From NCBI RefSeq assembly GCF_000214215.1, contig NC_015559.1, forward strand, positions 992,001 through 1,056,000: a stretch of 64,000 nt of DNA, written 5' to 3'. Positions 1-8,389 of this stretch are shown one piece after another. The notes beneath the pieces were generated by a model. That model was given only the letters and a program-made list of their open reading frames with translations, was not told the DNA's origin and made no database searches. This DNA is from Marinomonas posidonica IVIA-Po-181 (GTDB lineage Bacteria; Pseudomonadota; Gammaproteobacteria; Pseudomonadales; Marinomonadaceae). The translations under genes were made by a program, and so were the position numbers. Each line of letters starts with the position of its first letter. The first letter of the stretch is position 1.

Positions 1-614
1 GTAGCCTGATAAAGACCATTCTGCTTCTCATGGGCAACTAAGGCCATAAAGTCTTGAGCGTTTTCATCGTTCACTGCAACAAACACTTGTGATTCGACAC
101 GAAGCTGAGGATTGTTGATCACGTCAGGACTTAAACAAGAACCAAGAGTTGGACCAGGCTCAACGTCTGCAGTGGAAAAAACATAGTGCACTTCGATCGT
201 GTCACCGGAATCTAGCCCACCGTGCTTACTATTACAAATGTCGCCCGCTGGTTTTAACTCAGCTTTTGTAAGGACCCCATCATATTTGTAACCACTGTTA
301 TAACCATGACCGTCACCTGCGCCTGCAAATGTCGTAAATTGACCGCCTTTATGTTCTGCATTCTTATGAAAATGAATATTGCATAAGTTCATTTTCTGGT
401 ATTTCGGAGCTGTAGAGAAGGTTCTCTTGTTACTTCCATAATGAGCATCGATATCACGTGGAGCCTGTGGACCAAACCCTTTAGCAAAGGTGTTTTCTGC
501 CAGTTCCTGCCTTTGCTTGGCAATCACATCTTGTGACACGGTGTGTTCATCTGCGAATACAGACGTTGGCGCAATAACTGACGCCAAGATCAACGAAATT
601 ACTTTTTTATTCAT
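1..614 (-). CDS. delta-class carbonic anhydrase, secreted (3' end outside window)
   Basis: Reading from an ATG at 612-614 toward position 1 gives about 204 codons without a stop, so the C-terminus lies beyond the window. The N-terminus (MNKKVISLILASVIAPTSVFA) is a Sec signal peptide with an FADE cleavage region, so the protein is periplasmic or secreted. The stretch NLCNIHFHKNAEHKGG, about residue 70-85, carries the His-x-His pair and downstream His expected of the zinc site in delta-type carbonic anhydrases; paired cysteines lie near CNIHF, ICNSKHGG and GSCLSP. The family interconverts CO2 and bicarbonate. An AGAGGTAAG-like ribosome site precedes the start. Neighbours give no pathway. Family assignment is from motif recognition, not a search. 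Confidence 0.8.
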   Translation of the reverse strand, partial: MNKKVISLILASVIAPTSVFADEHTVSQDVIAKQRQELAENTFAKGFGPQAPRDIDAHYGSNKRTFSTAPKYQKMNLCNIHFHKNAEHKGGQFTTFAGAGDGHGYNSGYKYDGVLTKAELKPAGDICNSKHGGLDSGDTIEVHYVFSTADVEPGPTLGSCLSPDVINNPQLRVESQVFVAVNDENAQDFMALVAHEKQNGLYQA

Positions 615-876
615 ACTTACCTCTGAATCTATGTATCAATACTTGCTTTTATACCAGTAGAGTGACATTCACATTTATTACATGACATGAAAATTTTAAG
701 TGGCTCGTTGTAAAAAAAAGATGAAAATTTTGTGAATCGGTTTTGACCTTTTCCAATTCAACAAAGCTAGGCTTTTCAATAGTCTGCTAAAAGAATTATG
801 AAATGGTCTTATGCTTCGGTTTTTATGCCAGCTTCTTGACTATAATTAATAGAGAGCAGGTCATCGGAGTGGTTAG

Positions 877-1980
877 ATGTATACAAGGTTATTATTGTAT
901 ATGGTCTCATTTTGTTCTCTTCTTATTGCGTCATTTTGTGGTGCAGAGTTGGTGTTGGATAAGGACAAATGGCAATGGCATCTTCCACCAGATGTTACGC
1001 CCCCAGTGGTGCCTAAGAATAACCCAATGAGTAACGCAAAAGTCGAACTGGGTCGGCGACTTTTCTTTGATTTGAATCTATCCGGAGCGGGTTATGTTTC
1101 CTGTGCAACCTGCCATTTACCCGAAAAATCCTATGCGGAAAATAGACCTGTTTCCGTTGGCATTACAGGGGAGTTTCATTCTCGCAACGCCATGTCTCTT
1201 GTTAATACCGCCTATATGACAACCTTGACTTGGGCAGACCCGAATATAAGGTTATTTGAAGATCAGGCGAAAATCCCAGTGTTTGGTACTCATCCTATCG
1301 AAATGGGAACCAAGGGCTATGAAAACAAAGTATTGAGTTACCTTTCTGAGCATCCTCTTTATCCATCTCAATTTGAAACGGCTTTCCCAAATCGTAATGC
1401 GATCGATTTTGAGCAAGTTTTTATGGCCATTGGTGCATTTGAGCGCACCTTAATCAGCGTGAATTCTCCTTATGATCGATACCGTTTTTATGGTCAAGAA
1501 GACGCCATCAGTGTTAATGCTAAAAAGGGCGAGGCTTTATTCTTTAGTGAAAAATTAGCCTGTTCGGGTTGCCACTCTGGACGCCATTTTAGTGATGCCA
1601 CTTTGCAGCCAAATTTCCATAATACTGGGCTTTATAATGTGGATATGAAAGGCAGCTACCCTCAGGGGAATGAAGGACTTTATGAAGTCACTAAGCGTGA
1701 TTTAGACAAAGGGAAATTTCGGACACCGACGTTACGAAACATCGAACTGTCTGCTCCCTATATGCATGATGGTTCGCTAAACAGCCTTGAGGAGGTTGTT
1801 AAGCACTATGCCGCTGGTGGACAATCTGCGATTCATGGTGAACCGTCACCACTTCGCGACTCGAAAATTAAAGGTTTTGAGCTATCCCAAGCAGAAGTGC
1901 TTTATTTGATTGAATTTTTAAAAAGTCTAACAGACGAATCGTATATTGAAGATCAATTAAATCATGCTCCCTTTCAGTAA
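877..1980 (+). CDS. MbnH/MauG-family di-haem c-type enzyme (cytochrome c peroxidase-like)
   Basis: A 367-residue exported protein. After a signal peptide (to about residue 23, FCGAE) come two CxxCH haem sites: SCATCHLPEKS near residue 80 and ACSGCHSGRHF near 230. The blocks NPMSNAKVELGRRLFFD, RNAMSLVNTAYMTTLTW and FRTPTLRNIELSAPYMHDG are the pattern of the bacterial di-haem peroxidase/MauG superfamily and fit the MbnH branch best. MbnH oxidises a tryptophan of its partner MbnP in methanobactin and other copper loci; peroxidases of this fold reduce H2O2 in the periplasm. No MbnP-like gene is next to it here, so the substrate is open. GGAG at about 865 supports the ATG at 877. It is a single-gene unit that ends at a hairpin shared with the convergent next gene. 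Confidence 0.85.
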   Translation: MYTRLLLYMVSFCSLLIASFCGAELVLDKDKWQWHLPPDVTPPVVPKNNPMSNAKVELGRRLFFDLNLSGAGYVSCATCHLPEKSYAENRPVSVGITGEFHSRNAMSLVNTAYMTTLTWADPNIRLFEDQAKIPVFGTHPIEMGTKGYENKVLSYLSEHPLYPSQFETAFPNRNAIDFEQVFMAIGAFERTLISVNSPYDRYRFYGQEDAISVNAKKGEALFFSEKLACSGCHSGRHFSDATLQPNFHNTGLYNVDMKGSYPQGNEGLYEVTKRDLDKGKFRTPTLRNIELSAPYMHDGSLNSLEEVVKHYAAGGQSAIHGEPSPLRDSKIKGFELSQAEVLYLIEFLKSLTDESYIEDQLNHAPFQ

Positions 1981-2038
1981 CAAAACGTGTGACTTTTTTG
2001 AGCAAACTTTCCTTCCATTTATAAAGGTTGAGTTTATA

Positions 2039-2064
2039 AGAGCAGAGTAAAATTACTCTGCTCT
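2039..2064. terminator. bidirectional hairpin between convergent genes
   Basis: A 12-bp perfect stem (2039-2050 with 2053-2064, 2-nt loop) lies between the di-haem enzyme and the nitroreductase, which converge here. Both flanks are A/T-rich, so it can serve either strand. Confidence 0.65.
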
Positions 2065-2079
2065 AATTTAGTATCTTCC

Positions 2080-2700
2080 TTAGATAAAACTCGCAAATTC
2101 ATTCAAAGGTAATCTTACCTTGTTCTGTATTTGGATGTTTTCATCTCGATAGCCAACCGCACAAATGACACAGGCACTTAAGTCTTTTTTAGTGAGACCT
2201 AAGGTGTGGTTGAAGGCGGCTTTGTCAAAACCAGTCATCGGGCAGGTGTCTACTGACAACATGGCTGCTTCAGCCAATAAGGAACCGAGGGCAATGTAGG
2301 CTTGCTGTTCGGCCCAGATGTGTTTCTCTTCCTCTGTTTTTGCGCCAATTGCGGTTTTTATATGCTCTGCATAGCCATTTAGGCTACCTACTTCTGTTTG
2401 GGTTTGCTGATGATGGTGCTCGAAATACTCCTCCACTAGGGTGTCAGTTATGTTGGTTTTATTAGCAAAGATGAATAGATGAGAGCATTCCTTTACTTGT
2501 GCCTGCCCAAAAGCTTGATCCGATAATTGCTGTAATAATGCGGGGTCTTGCACAATCAATAACTGATATGGTTGAAGGCCGTAGGATGAGGCTGAAAGCC
2601 TGGCGGCTTCAATGAGGTTATGGATGAGTGTGGTGTCGACTTTTTTTGGGGAAAAATGTTTCAGTGAATGACGCCATTTTAATGCTCCGATTATGCTCAT
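2080..2700 (-). CDS. NAD(P)H-dependent nitroreductase-family oxidoreductase
   Basis: 206 residues, the usual length of the FMN-dependent NfsB/YdgI-type nitroreductases. The N-terminal RHSLKHFSPKKV matches the family R-x-S-x-R/K-x-F FMN phosphate-binding start, SASSYGLQPYQLLIV is the SSxxxQPW-like flavin loop, and ALGSLLAEAAMLSVDTCPMTGFD is the later conserved helix and PMxGF motif. The family reduces quinones, nitroaromatics or flavins with NAD(P)H in the cytoplasm. GGAG lies 8 nt before the ATG. It is monocistronic and converges on the di-haem enzyme; the actual substrate cannot be told from sequence. Confidence 0.88.
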   Translation of the reverse strand: MSIIGALKWRHSLKHFSPKKVDTTLIHNLIEAARLSASSYGLQPYQLLIVQDPALLQQLSDQAFGQAQVKECSHLFIFANKTNITDTLVEEYFEHHHQQTQTEVGSLNGYAEHIKTAIGAKTEEEKHIWAEQQAYIALGSLLAEAAMLSVDTCPMTGFDKAAFNHTLGLTKKDLSACVICAVGYRDENIQIQNKVRLPLNEFASFI

Positions 2701-2924
2701 AGGTTGCTCTCCATTGTTTGAGTGATAATGAGACTTTATCGAAGCTGTTAACTGGTGTAATTAACCTAGGTTAATTCGTGAAATTTAGGTGCTGGAATCA
2801 AATAATACTGGCTCTCATTTACAACGAAGGTTTCTTTTCGAGATATATTGTTCTGTATATCAATTAGTAAGTGGCTTTGTTTATAATGTGTATAAATGGA
2901 TTTGAACTATGAATAAGGCTTATC

Positions 2925-3704
2925 GTGATTAGATTTTTACATATGTTGATTTTTAGCATTTGGAGTGTTGGTGTCTTCGCCGCTTCTTCGAGTGCAAGTG
3001 TTGAGTTAGGTGTTTACGCATCAAGTATTACTTATACAGAACCCTCAGTAATGGAGGAAAATGGTTCCTTATCTGGTCTCAATGGGCGAATTATATTTCA
3101 GCAAGCGAATGATTTTAAAGCGTTGGAAATCACCATTGCGAGTGGCAAGATGGATTATGAAGGCTCTGGAACCATACAGGGAATTCCCGATGAGCTGTTT
3201 GAAATACGTGGTTTAAGAGGCTCTCAATGGAAGGTTAGTTCTGCATGGCAAGTAACGCCTTACATAGGTCTTGGTTATCGTTATTTAAACGATGATTCCA
3301 GTGGTATGATAAGCAGCACTTCCGCTTATGGTTATGAACGCGAGCAGGTCTATTACTACAGTCCAATTGGTATTCGCTTTGAACATGATAAATTCCTAAA
3401 TGACTGGAATTTATATGGAAGTTTTGAGTTTGATTATTTTCTATTGGGGAAAAATACCAGTTACACAGGTAGGTTGCGTGGCCATAACGATTTGTCTTTT
3501 GAGCAGCACGAAGGCTTTGGAAATCGTATTCATTTAGGGCTTTCTAAACCTTTGTATAAAGGCTTAACATTCAAAGTGGAAGCTTTTTACAAATACTGGA
3601 GTATTGAAGATTCTACTTTAGATTATGATGCTGATGGCACGGCCATGATAGAACCTAAAAATCATTCGAAAGAAATGGGCATCAGTGTGATGTTGGCGAT
3701 TTGA
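2925..3704 (+). CDS. outer-membrane beta-barrel-like protein of unknown function
   Basis: 259 residues with a GTG start at 2925 preceded by AAGG seven bases upstream; an in-frame ATG at 2943 is the alternative. A hydrophobic leader ends at VFAASSSASVELG, a normal signal peptidase I site. The mature part is rich in alternating aromatic and small residues (YIGLGYRYLN, YYYSPIGIRFEHD, WNLYGSFEFDYFLLG) and ends in hydrophobic strand-like MGISVMLAI, all typical of a small outer-membrane barrel of the OmpA/opacity type. I do not recognise a specific family. It stands alone between the nitroreductase and a repeat element. Confidence 0.6.
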   Translation: MIRFLHMLIFSIWSVGVFAASSSASVELGVYASSITYTEPSVMEENGSLSGLNGRIIFQQANDFKALEITIASGKMDYEGSGTIQGIPDELFEIRGLRGSQWKVSSAWQVTPYIGLGYRYLNDDSSGMISSTSAYGYEREQVYYYSPIGIRFEHDKFLNDWNLYGSFEFDYFLLGKNTSYTGRLRGHNDLSFEQHEGFGNRIHLGLSKPLYKGLTFKVEAFYKYWSIEDSTLDYDADGTAMIEPKNHSKEMGISVMLAI

Positions 3705-4231
3705 TTTTCCGCTCAATGCCAACATCCTCAGTTCAGGTCGCATGGATGTATCATTTTAATAAATTACTCTATGCCGCTTTTCTTTTCTGCTAATCCTATA
3801 GGCATCACTGATGTTTTCTTTATCGGGCATTATGATGCCAGTTTCCATCCTTGAATGCTGAGTCAATTTATTTGATTTGCTTATGATTGTGCTTAGAAGG
3901 TACGAATAAGTCTTCTGAACGTCAGTCTTCTGAAATACCAGAAGGGCGTGGTCTAAGCTCTCTTTATTCTTTGTTAAGCTTGTTGCCAATAGACTGATAT
4001 TGGACGGCAAAACTTGCCTCGAATAAAAGAGCGTTATTCCCACGCTACCCCCTGCATGGGTGCAGGGGATTAGAGCAACGCATAACCACAAGGATGTGGT
4101 GTACGCAGGAGCGGTTGCCGAGGAGCACCTTGCCGTAGCCAGTGAACTTGTTTGTACCTTCCTTAACCTCTTTGGTGTTTCAAACGGTGATATATATACA
4201 TTAATAGCCGTTGAATAATATTAGGATATTT
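3705..4231. other. intergenic region without a convincing gene
   Basis: Between the beta-barrel gene and the GlxA-type regulator there is no well-supported coding sequence. A minus-strand open frame at 3756-4091 begins inside the mobile-element-like repeat at 3896-4161 and crosses its left end, so it is probably fortuitous. The part outside the repeat (3705-3895, 4166-4231) shows nothing recognisable. Confidence 0.5.
3896..4161. repeat. 266-bp MITE-like element with IS5-type ends
   Basis: The left end GAAGGTACGAATAAGT (3896) is repeated in inverted form at the right end (reverse complement GAAGGTACAAACAAGT, ending at 4161), and the 4-bp sequence CTTA stands directly outside both ends (3892-3895, 4162-4165), as expected for a target duplication. 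IS5-group elements have ends of the type GGAAGGTGCGAA and duplicate 4 bp of YTAR form; CTTA fits YTAR less its exact phase. There is no transposase frame. The interior has strong hairpins: a CCCCTGCA/TGCAGGGG stem near 4051-4068 nested in GCGTT/AACGC, and ACCACA-AGGA-TGTGGT near 4086-4101. A shorter relative lies at 41923-41982. Confidence 0.6.
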
Positions 4232-5206
4232 TTAGAAGCGCTTGCGATACTGGTTGGGCGTTAACCCCATAATCTTAATAAACGTCTTTCGACAGGCACT
4301 GCTGTCTAGGTAGCCGATCTGATAAGCAATGCTTTCAAAGGGCTGGCGAGTGGTTTCTAAAAGATCGCAAGCCGCTTGGATGCGTAGACGCTGTAAGTAT
4401 TGATTTGGACTCAGTCGCGTGGCTTTCATAAAACGTCGCTGTAGTGTTCGTTCACTAAGATGACAATGTTCTGCAAGTTTTCTAACCTCTATTTTTTGTG
4501 ATAAATGCTGGGCTAGCCATTGTTGTGCTTGAATTACTAGGAGATCGCCATGACTAAAATTGGGGGTGAATTCCTGATAAAAACTTTGCTCCCTGTGTTT
4601 GGTATCCATGACTAAGGTTTTTCCAACTTGTCGTTTCACAAATTGGGACGAGTATTTTGCTATCAATGCTAAGCCCAAATCTAACCAAGACATCACGCCC
4701 CCAGCGCTGATGACATCTCCGTGATCAATTAAAATGCGCTGTATATCCACTGGTTGATTTGGAAATCGGAGACGAAATTCATCGGCAAAGGACCAGTGTG
4801 TGGTGATTGTACGACCTGCCAATAGACCCGTCGCAGCAAGTGTAAAAGCGCCGACACAAATGGAGGTGAGAAGACTGCCTGTCTTATGTTGTTTGATAAG
4901 CCACTTTAACAGTGCCGCATCAGTGGGAGAGTTTTGACCGGCGATACAGGGCGGTAAAATAATTACATCCCAATGGGGGACGTTGTTTTTAGCGAGTTGA
5001 GTTATGCGCTGTGGATTAAAAACAATGTCCAGATGGTGAGTATCGCAGACTCGGTTGGCGAGCAAGAAGATCTCTTCTAATCCAAACACTGCCGAAGGTA
5101 ATGCTATTTCATGATGAATGATCGCAATGTTGATCGTCTTGCTAATGGTGTTGGTCATAATACACTGTGTTTTGATGTTTGTCGTTTTTGGCCTTGGTTG
5201 TGTCAT
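4232..5206 (-). CDS. GlxA-type transcriptional regulator (DJ-1/PfpI domain plus AraC HTH)
   Basis: The N-terminal about 180 residues form a DJ-1/PfpI amidase-like domain (NIAIIHHEIALPSAVFG start, nucleophile-elbow-like TSICVGAFTLAATGLL with a Cys, then the HWSFADEFR block), and the C-terminal about 100 residues are an AraC double helix-turn-helix (KLAEHCHLSERTLQRRF and FESIAYQIGYLDSSACRKTF ... TPNQYRKRF). Such proteins are cytoplasmic regulators of amine, amino-acid or nicotinate genes. Start is uncertain: the frame opens at 5233 (GTG); ATG at 5206 has GAAG 8 nt upstream and is used here; ATG at 5158 would start exactly at the domain. It is divergent from the isochorismatase-like gene at 5276, which is its likely target. 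Confidence 0.85.
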   Translation of the reverse strand: MTQPRPKTTNIKTQCIMTNTISKTINIAIIHHEIALPSAVFGLEEIFLLANRVCDTHHLDIVFNPQRITQLAKNNVPHWDVIILPPCIAGQNSPTDAALLKWLIKQHKTGSLLTSICVGAFTLAATGLLAGRTITTHWSFADEFRLRFPNQPVDIQRILIDHGDVISAGGVMSWLDLGLALIAKYSSQFVKRQVGKTLVMDTKHREQSFYQEFTPNFSHGDLLVIQAQQWLAQHLSQKIEVRKLAEHCHLSERTLQRRFMKATRLSPNQYLQRLRIQAACDLLETTRQPFESIAYQIGYLDSSACRKTFIKIMGLTPNQYRKRF

Positions 5207-5275
5207 TTTAGACACTTCAGAAAAAGATAGCACCTCTTCATACTTTGCTTTTCAATCAATGTATGGAGCGAACTC

Positions 5276-5812
5276 ATGTCAAACACAGCCTTATTGGTTA
5301 TTGACCTACAAAATGATTATTTTCCCAATGGGAATTACCCCTTATGGCAAGCAGAAGAAACACTGCAAAAGGTTCAAACAGCGATTGTGAAAGCGCAGCA
5401 ACAAGCGATGCCAATCATTTTTATACAGCATGTCGCCAATGTTGAAAAAGGCATAGCCCCTTTCTTTAATGAAGGAACCGAAGGGGTTCAACTTCATTCC
5501 GCATTAAAAAAGGTGTTGGCTTCATCGCACTTGGTGGTAAAACACTTTGCTGACAGCTTTGAGCAAACCGTTTTGGCGTCTGTCTTAAAGCAGTTGAGAA
5601 TCGATTCGTTACTTATTTGCGGCATGATGACGCAAAATTGTGTTACTCATACCGCTATTTCTAAGTCAGCAGAGTCGTATGATGTGGCTGTTATTGCAGA
5701 ATGTTGTACGACGGTTGACGAGATGATTCACAATATTGCATTGAACGGCATGTCCCCGCGAGTAGCTTTATTGTCTATTGACCAAGCGTTTTCTGTTAAC
5801 TCTGCTGAGTGA
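5276..5812 (+). CDS. isochorismatase-family cysteine hydrolase
   Basis: 178 residues with the complete isochorismatase-like hydrolase pattern: VIDLQNDYF with the catalytic Asp near residue 10, the HVANVEKG and LVVKHFADSF region carrying the Lys, and ICGMMTQNCVTHTA with the nucleophilic Cys near residue 122. Members hydrolyse amides such as nicotinamide, N-carbamoylsarcosine or ureidoacrylate in the cytoplasm; the substrate here is not evident. It is transcribed divergently from the GlxA-type regulator with a short shared upstream region, an arrangement often seen for a hydrolase and its own regulator. Confidence 0.88.
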   Translation: MSNTALLVIDLQNDYFPNGNYPLWQAEETLQKVQTAIVKAQQQAMPIIFIQHVANVEKGIAPFFNEGTEGVQLHSALKKVLASSHLVVKHFADSFEQTVLASVLKQLRIDSLLICGMMTQNCVTHTAISKSAESYDVAVIAECCTTVDEMIHNIALNGMSPRVALLSIDQAFSVNSAE

Positions 5813-5838
5813 ATTGACCGCGACGCCCTTGAAAAAGG

Positions 5839-5876
5839 GGTCGAGTTCATTGCGTTAGAGTAAGCTGAACTCGACC
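5839..5876. terminator. hairpin after the isochorismatase-like gene
   Basis: GGTCGAGTTCA (5839-5849) pairs with TGAACTCGACC (5866-5876) around a 16-nt loop. Read on the minus strand the stem is followed by CCCCTTTTTC, so it could also terminate transcription of the small minus-strand frame that overlaps it. Confidence 0.45.
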
Positions 5877-5974
5877 TTGTTGTGGTGATGATAGGGCTGA
5901 TGAATCATTTCAATGACCTTGTTGGTGAGGTGTAAGTGGTCAATGAATGGGGTCTTCCAATCGAATACGGTCAT
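5855..5974 (-). CDS. possible 39-residue small ORF
   Basis: An ATG at 5972-5974 opens a frame ending in TAA at 5855-5857, starting MTVFDWKTPFIDHLHL and containing MIHQPYHHHNKVEF. It lies in a gap between two plus-strand genes and its end overlaps a hairpin with a T-run on its own strand. There is no strong ribosome site and I do not recognise the peptide. It may be a remnant or fortuitous. Confidence 0.2.
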   Translation of the reverse strand: MTVFDWKTPFIDHLHLTNKVIEMIHQPYHHHNKVEFSLL

Positions 5975-6188
5975 TTATATTTCCATTAATCATTTTCGAT
6001 GGCTGTTTTTAATCGTCTGATTTTATTGAATTTTATTTTTATTTTTGTTGGGAGTTCTTGAGAAATAGGGAATTTGTTCTGATTAATTTTTATTTGAACT
6101 AATTGTTCTATTTTAAATAAAAAATGTAATTTTTATTTCATTTTTGTGTGGTGTTTTTTTTTCAGTTGGCTAAACTAGCTCATAACTT

Positions 6189-6229
6189 TTGGTATTTATT
6201 ACCAAGGTTGTCGGTAAAAACGCTTACCG
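6189..6229. promoter_or_regulatory. two dyads upstream of the CUT2 transporter
   Basis: TTGGTA-5 nt-TACCAA (6189-6205) and CGGTAA-6 nt-TTACCG (6212-6229) lie 31-71 bp before the binding-protein start. Both share a GGTA/TACC core, so they may be two sites for one dimeric repressor; no regulator gene is adjacent. Confidence 0.4.
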
Positions 6230-6259
6230 TCCTATGATCATCCTTAGAGGAGCTAGAGA

Positions 6260-7186
6260 ATGAAAAAAATAATAAAAGGTCTATTGGCTACTTCAGCTGG
6301 ATTATGTTCCAGCATTGCTTTATCAACCAGCATCATTGTTGTTACTCATGGTCAAGCGAACGATCCGTTTTGGTCCGTGGTAAAGAATGGGGTTGAATTA
6401 GCCGCTGAACACACAGGCGCGGATGTGGATTACCGTGCCCCTGAAACGTTCGATATGGTGGCTATGTCACAGTTAATTGATGCTGCGGTAAACCAAGAGC
6501 CAGACGGTTTGGTGGTGTCCATTCCTGATGCGGATGCGCTAGGGCCATCTATTCGTCGTGCTGTGAATGCGGGCATTCCGGTGATCTCTATCAATGCAGG
6601 TTCCGATGTTTCGAAGTCTCTTGGTGCCTTACTGCACATTGGTCAAGAAGAATACGATGCTGGTAAAGTGGCGGGTGAGAAACTAAAAGCAATGGGCGGT
6701 AAAAAAGGCATTTGTGTAAACCAAGAAGTGGGTAATGTTTCTTTAGATCAACGTTGCGCAGGTTTCACAGAAGGTTTTGGGGGGAATGTCTCGATTCTGC
6801 CTACGAGCAACGACCCATCTGAAATTGAATCAAAAGTTCGCGCGGCACTGGATTCTAACCCAGACGTAGACACTATTATGGCATTAGGGGCTTCCACTGC
6901 AGGTGAACCAACGGTTGCGGCGGTGAAATCTCTTGGTCTTTCCGGTGATGTTAAAGTCGCTTCTTTTGACCTTTCTGCGGACTTCTTAAAAGCCATTGTG
7001 GATGGCGATGCGACATTTGCAATTGACCAGCAACAATTCTTGCAAGGTTACATGGCGGTTGATTTTTTAGCACTTAATGGTGAATACGGCTTAATGCCAG
7101 GTGGTAACGTTCCTTCTGGTCCAAACTTGATTACAGCGGATAAAGCAGCGCAAGTAATCGACCTATCAGCGAAAGGTATTCGTTAA
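6260..7186 (+). CDS. CUT2-type sugar ABC transporter, periplasmic binding protein
   Basis: 308 residues. The signal peptide ends near ALSTSIIVV; the mature protein begins with a type-1 periplasmic-binding fold (IIVVTHGQANDPFWSVVKNG, then QLIDAAVNQEPDGLVVSIPD and AGIPVISINAG), the pattern of ribose, fructose or inositol binders. It would deliver sugar to the membrane permease encoded next. GAGGAG lies 8-9 nt before the ATG. Gene order binding protein-permease-ATPase with a single-domain ATPase resembles rhizobial FrcBCA, but the ligand is unassigned because no catabolic gene is nearby. A stable hairpin follows the stop, which commonly lets the binding protein be made in excess over the membrane parts. 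Confidence 0.87.
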   Translation: MKKIIKGLLATSAGLCSSIALSTSIIVVTHGQANDPFWSVVKNGVELAAEHTGADVDYRAPETFDMVAMSQLIDAAVNQEPDGLVVSIPDADALGPSIRRAVNAGIPVISINAGSDVSKSLGALLHIGQEEYDAGKVAGEKLKAMGGKKGICVNQEVGNVSLDQRCAGFTEGFGGNVSILPTSNDPSEIESKVRAALDSNPDVDTIMALGASTAGEPTVAAVKSLGLSGDVKVASFDLSADFLKAIVDGDATFAIDQQQFLQGYMAVDFLALNGEYGLMPGGNVPSGPNLITADKAAQVIDLSAKGIR

Positions 7187-7203
7187 TACTTCTACAAAAA
7201 TCA

Positions 7204-7224
7204 GGAAGGCCGGTATGGCCTTCC
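7204..7224 (+). terminator. intra-operon hairpin after the binding-protein gene
   Basis: GGAAGGCC (7204-7211) pairs with GGCCTTCC (7217-7224) with a 5-nt loop, followed by TATTTC rather than a strong U-run. Its position between binding protein and permease suggests a partial terminator or 3'-end stabiliser. Confidence 0.6.
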
Positions 7225-7281
7225 TATTTCACACCCAAATGTATTCCGTTTCAGTATTACTGAATGCGTTCCGGAGGATTT

Positions 7282-8388
7282 ATGTCACTAGAGAATGACT
7301 CGACACTGGATGAACGATTGAAGGAAGAAAGCCGCGTAGCTCGTCTAATGAAACGACCAGAGCTTGGAGCCGTGGCTGGGGCTTTACTTGTTGCAATCTT
7401 TTTTATGTTTACTGCAGATGGCTCTATGTTCACCTTATCTGGGATCATGAACATTCTATCGCCAGCGGCTCAGTTAGGTATTTTAGCCATCGCCGCTGCA
7501 TTGTTGATGATAGGGGGAGAGTTTGATCTTTCTATCGGTTCAATGGTGGCATTTGCTGGTTTGATATTTGGATTTTGTGTCGTCAATGTTGATTTGCCTC
7601 TTATTTTAGCCATTCCGATGACTTTAATTTTGTGTGCTGGTGTCGGTGCCGTTAATGGGCAAATCGTTCTGAGAACCGGTTTACCTTCTTTTATCGTGAC
7701 ATTGGCTTTCCTCTTTATTTTACGTGGTTTGTCTTTGGTCGGCCTAAAAGCCGCAACTGGTGGTTCTACTCAACTTCGTGGTGTGCGTGATGCGGTTGCA
7801 GGGGATCCATTAGTCCCTTTCTTTAGCGGAGATGCTTTCCAAGGCTTTTTCCAATGGGCGGCTTCAATGGGATGGGTGGATACCTTCCGTAGTGGTTTAC
7901 CAAAAGTTCCTGGCATTCCAGTGGAGATACTTTGGTTCTTATTATTAGCTGGGGTTGCCACTTATGTATTGTTAAAAACACCGGCCGGTAACTGGATTTT
8001 TGCCGCTGGCGGAGACAAAACAGCCGCATCGAATTCTGGTGTTCCGGTACGTAAGGTGAAGATTGCGTTGTTTATGCTGACGGCTTCTTGTGCTGCTTTG
8101 CTTGCCATTACGCAAGTGCTGGATGCGGGTAGTACCGATGCTCGTCGTGGCTTTATGAAAGAATTTGAAGCCATTATTGCCGCCGTTATAGGAGGCTGTT
8201 TGCTGACGGGGGGTTACGGTTCTGCGATAGGTGCATTCTTTGGGGCTATTATCTTCGGTATGGTAGTGATTGGTTTGACTTACACTAATATTGACCAGGA
8301 TTGGTTTCAAGTGTTCTTAGGGTCAATGTTGTTGTTGGCGGTTATTTTCAATAACGCTATTCGCAAACGTGTGACAGGGGAACGCTAA
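7282..8388 (+). CDS. CUT2-type sugar ABC transporter, permease
   Basis: An inner-membrane permease of about 368 residues with many hydrophobic helices (for example [66 protein letters not shown]). [11 protein letters not shown] and the [13 protein letters not shown] stretch are the hallmarks of RbsC/FrcC-like permeases. The open frame extends to an ATG at 7264, but GGAGG at 7273-7277 sits just before the ATG at 7282 (MSLENDS), so that start is preferred. The gene lies 95 bp after the binding protein and 1 bp before the ATPase gene. Confidence 0.9.
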   Translation: MSLENDSTLDERLKEESRVARLMKRPELGAVAGALLVAIFFMFTADGSMFTLSGIMNILSPAAQLGILAIAAALLMIGGEFDLSIGSMVAFAGLIFGFCVVNVDLPLILAIPMTLILCAGVGAVNGQIVLRTGLPSFIVTLAFLFILRGLSLVGLKAATGGSTQLRGVRDAVAGDPLVPFFSGDAFQGFFQWAASMGWVDTFRSGLPKVPGIPVEILWFLLLAGVATYVLLKTPAGNWIFAAGGDKTAASNSGVPVRKVKIALFMLTASCAALLAITQVLDAGSTDARRGFMKEFEAIIAAVIGGCLLTGGYGSAIGAFFGAIIFGMVVIGLTYTNIDQDWFQVFLGSMLLLAVIFNNAIRKRVTGER

Positions 8389-8389
8389 G

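Larger units (their letters stand above)
5813..6259. other. 447-bp intergenic region: inverted repeat, possible small ORF, operator-like dyads
   Basis: This gap holds an 11-bp inverted repeat (5839-5849/5866-5876), a 39-codon minus-strand open frame (5855-5974), a very A+T-rich stretch (about 6000-6170) and two dyads just before the ABC transporter start. The A+T-rich block probably includes the transporter promoter, but no clear -35/-10 pair stands out. Confidence 0.5.

Noticed and set aside
803..1030. 75-residue frame overlapping the di-haem enzyme
   Set aside because: Out of frame with a gene that has a signal peptide and two haem motifs; no own features.
3756..4091. 111-residue minus-strand open frame
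   Set aside because: It starts within the hairpin-rich repeat and runs through its left end into unique sequence; there is no ribosome site or recognisable domain.
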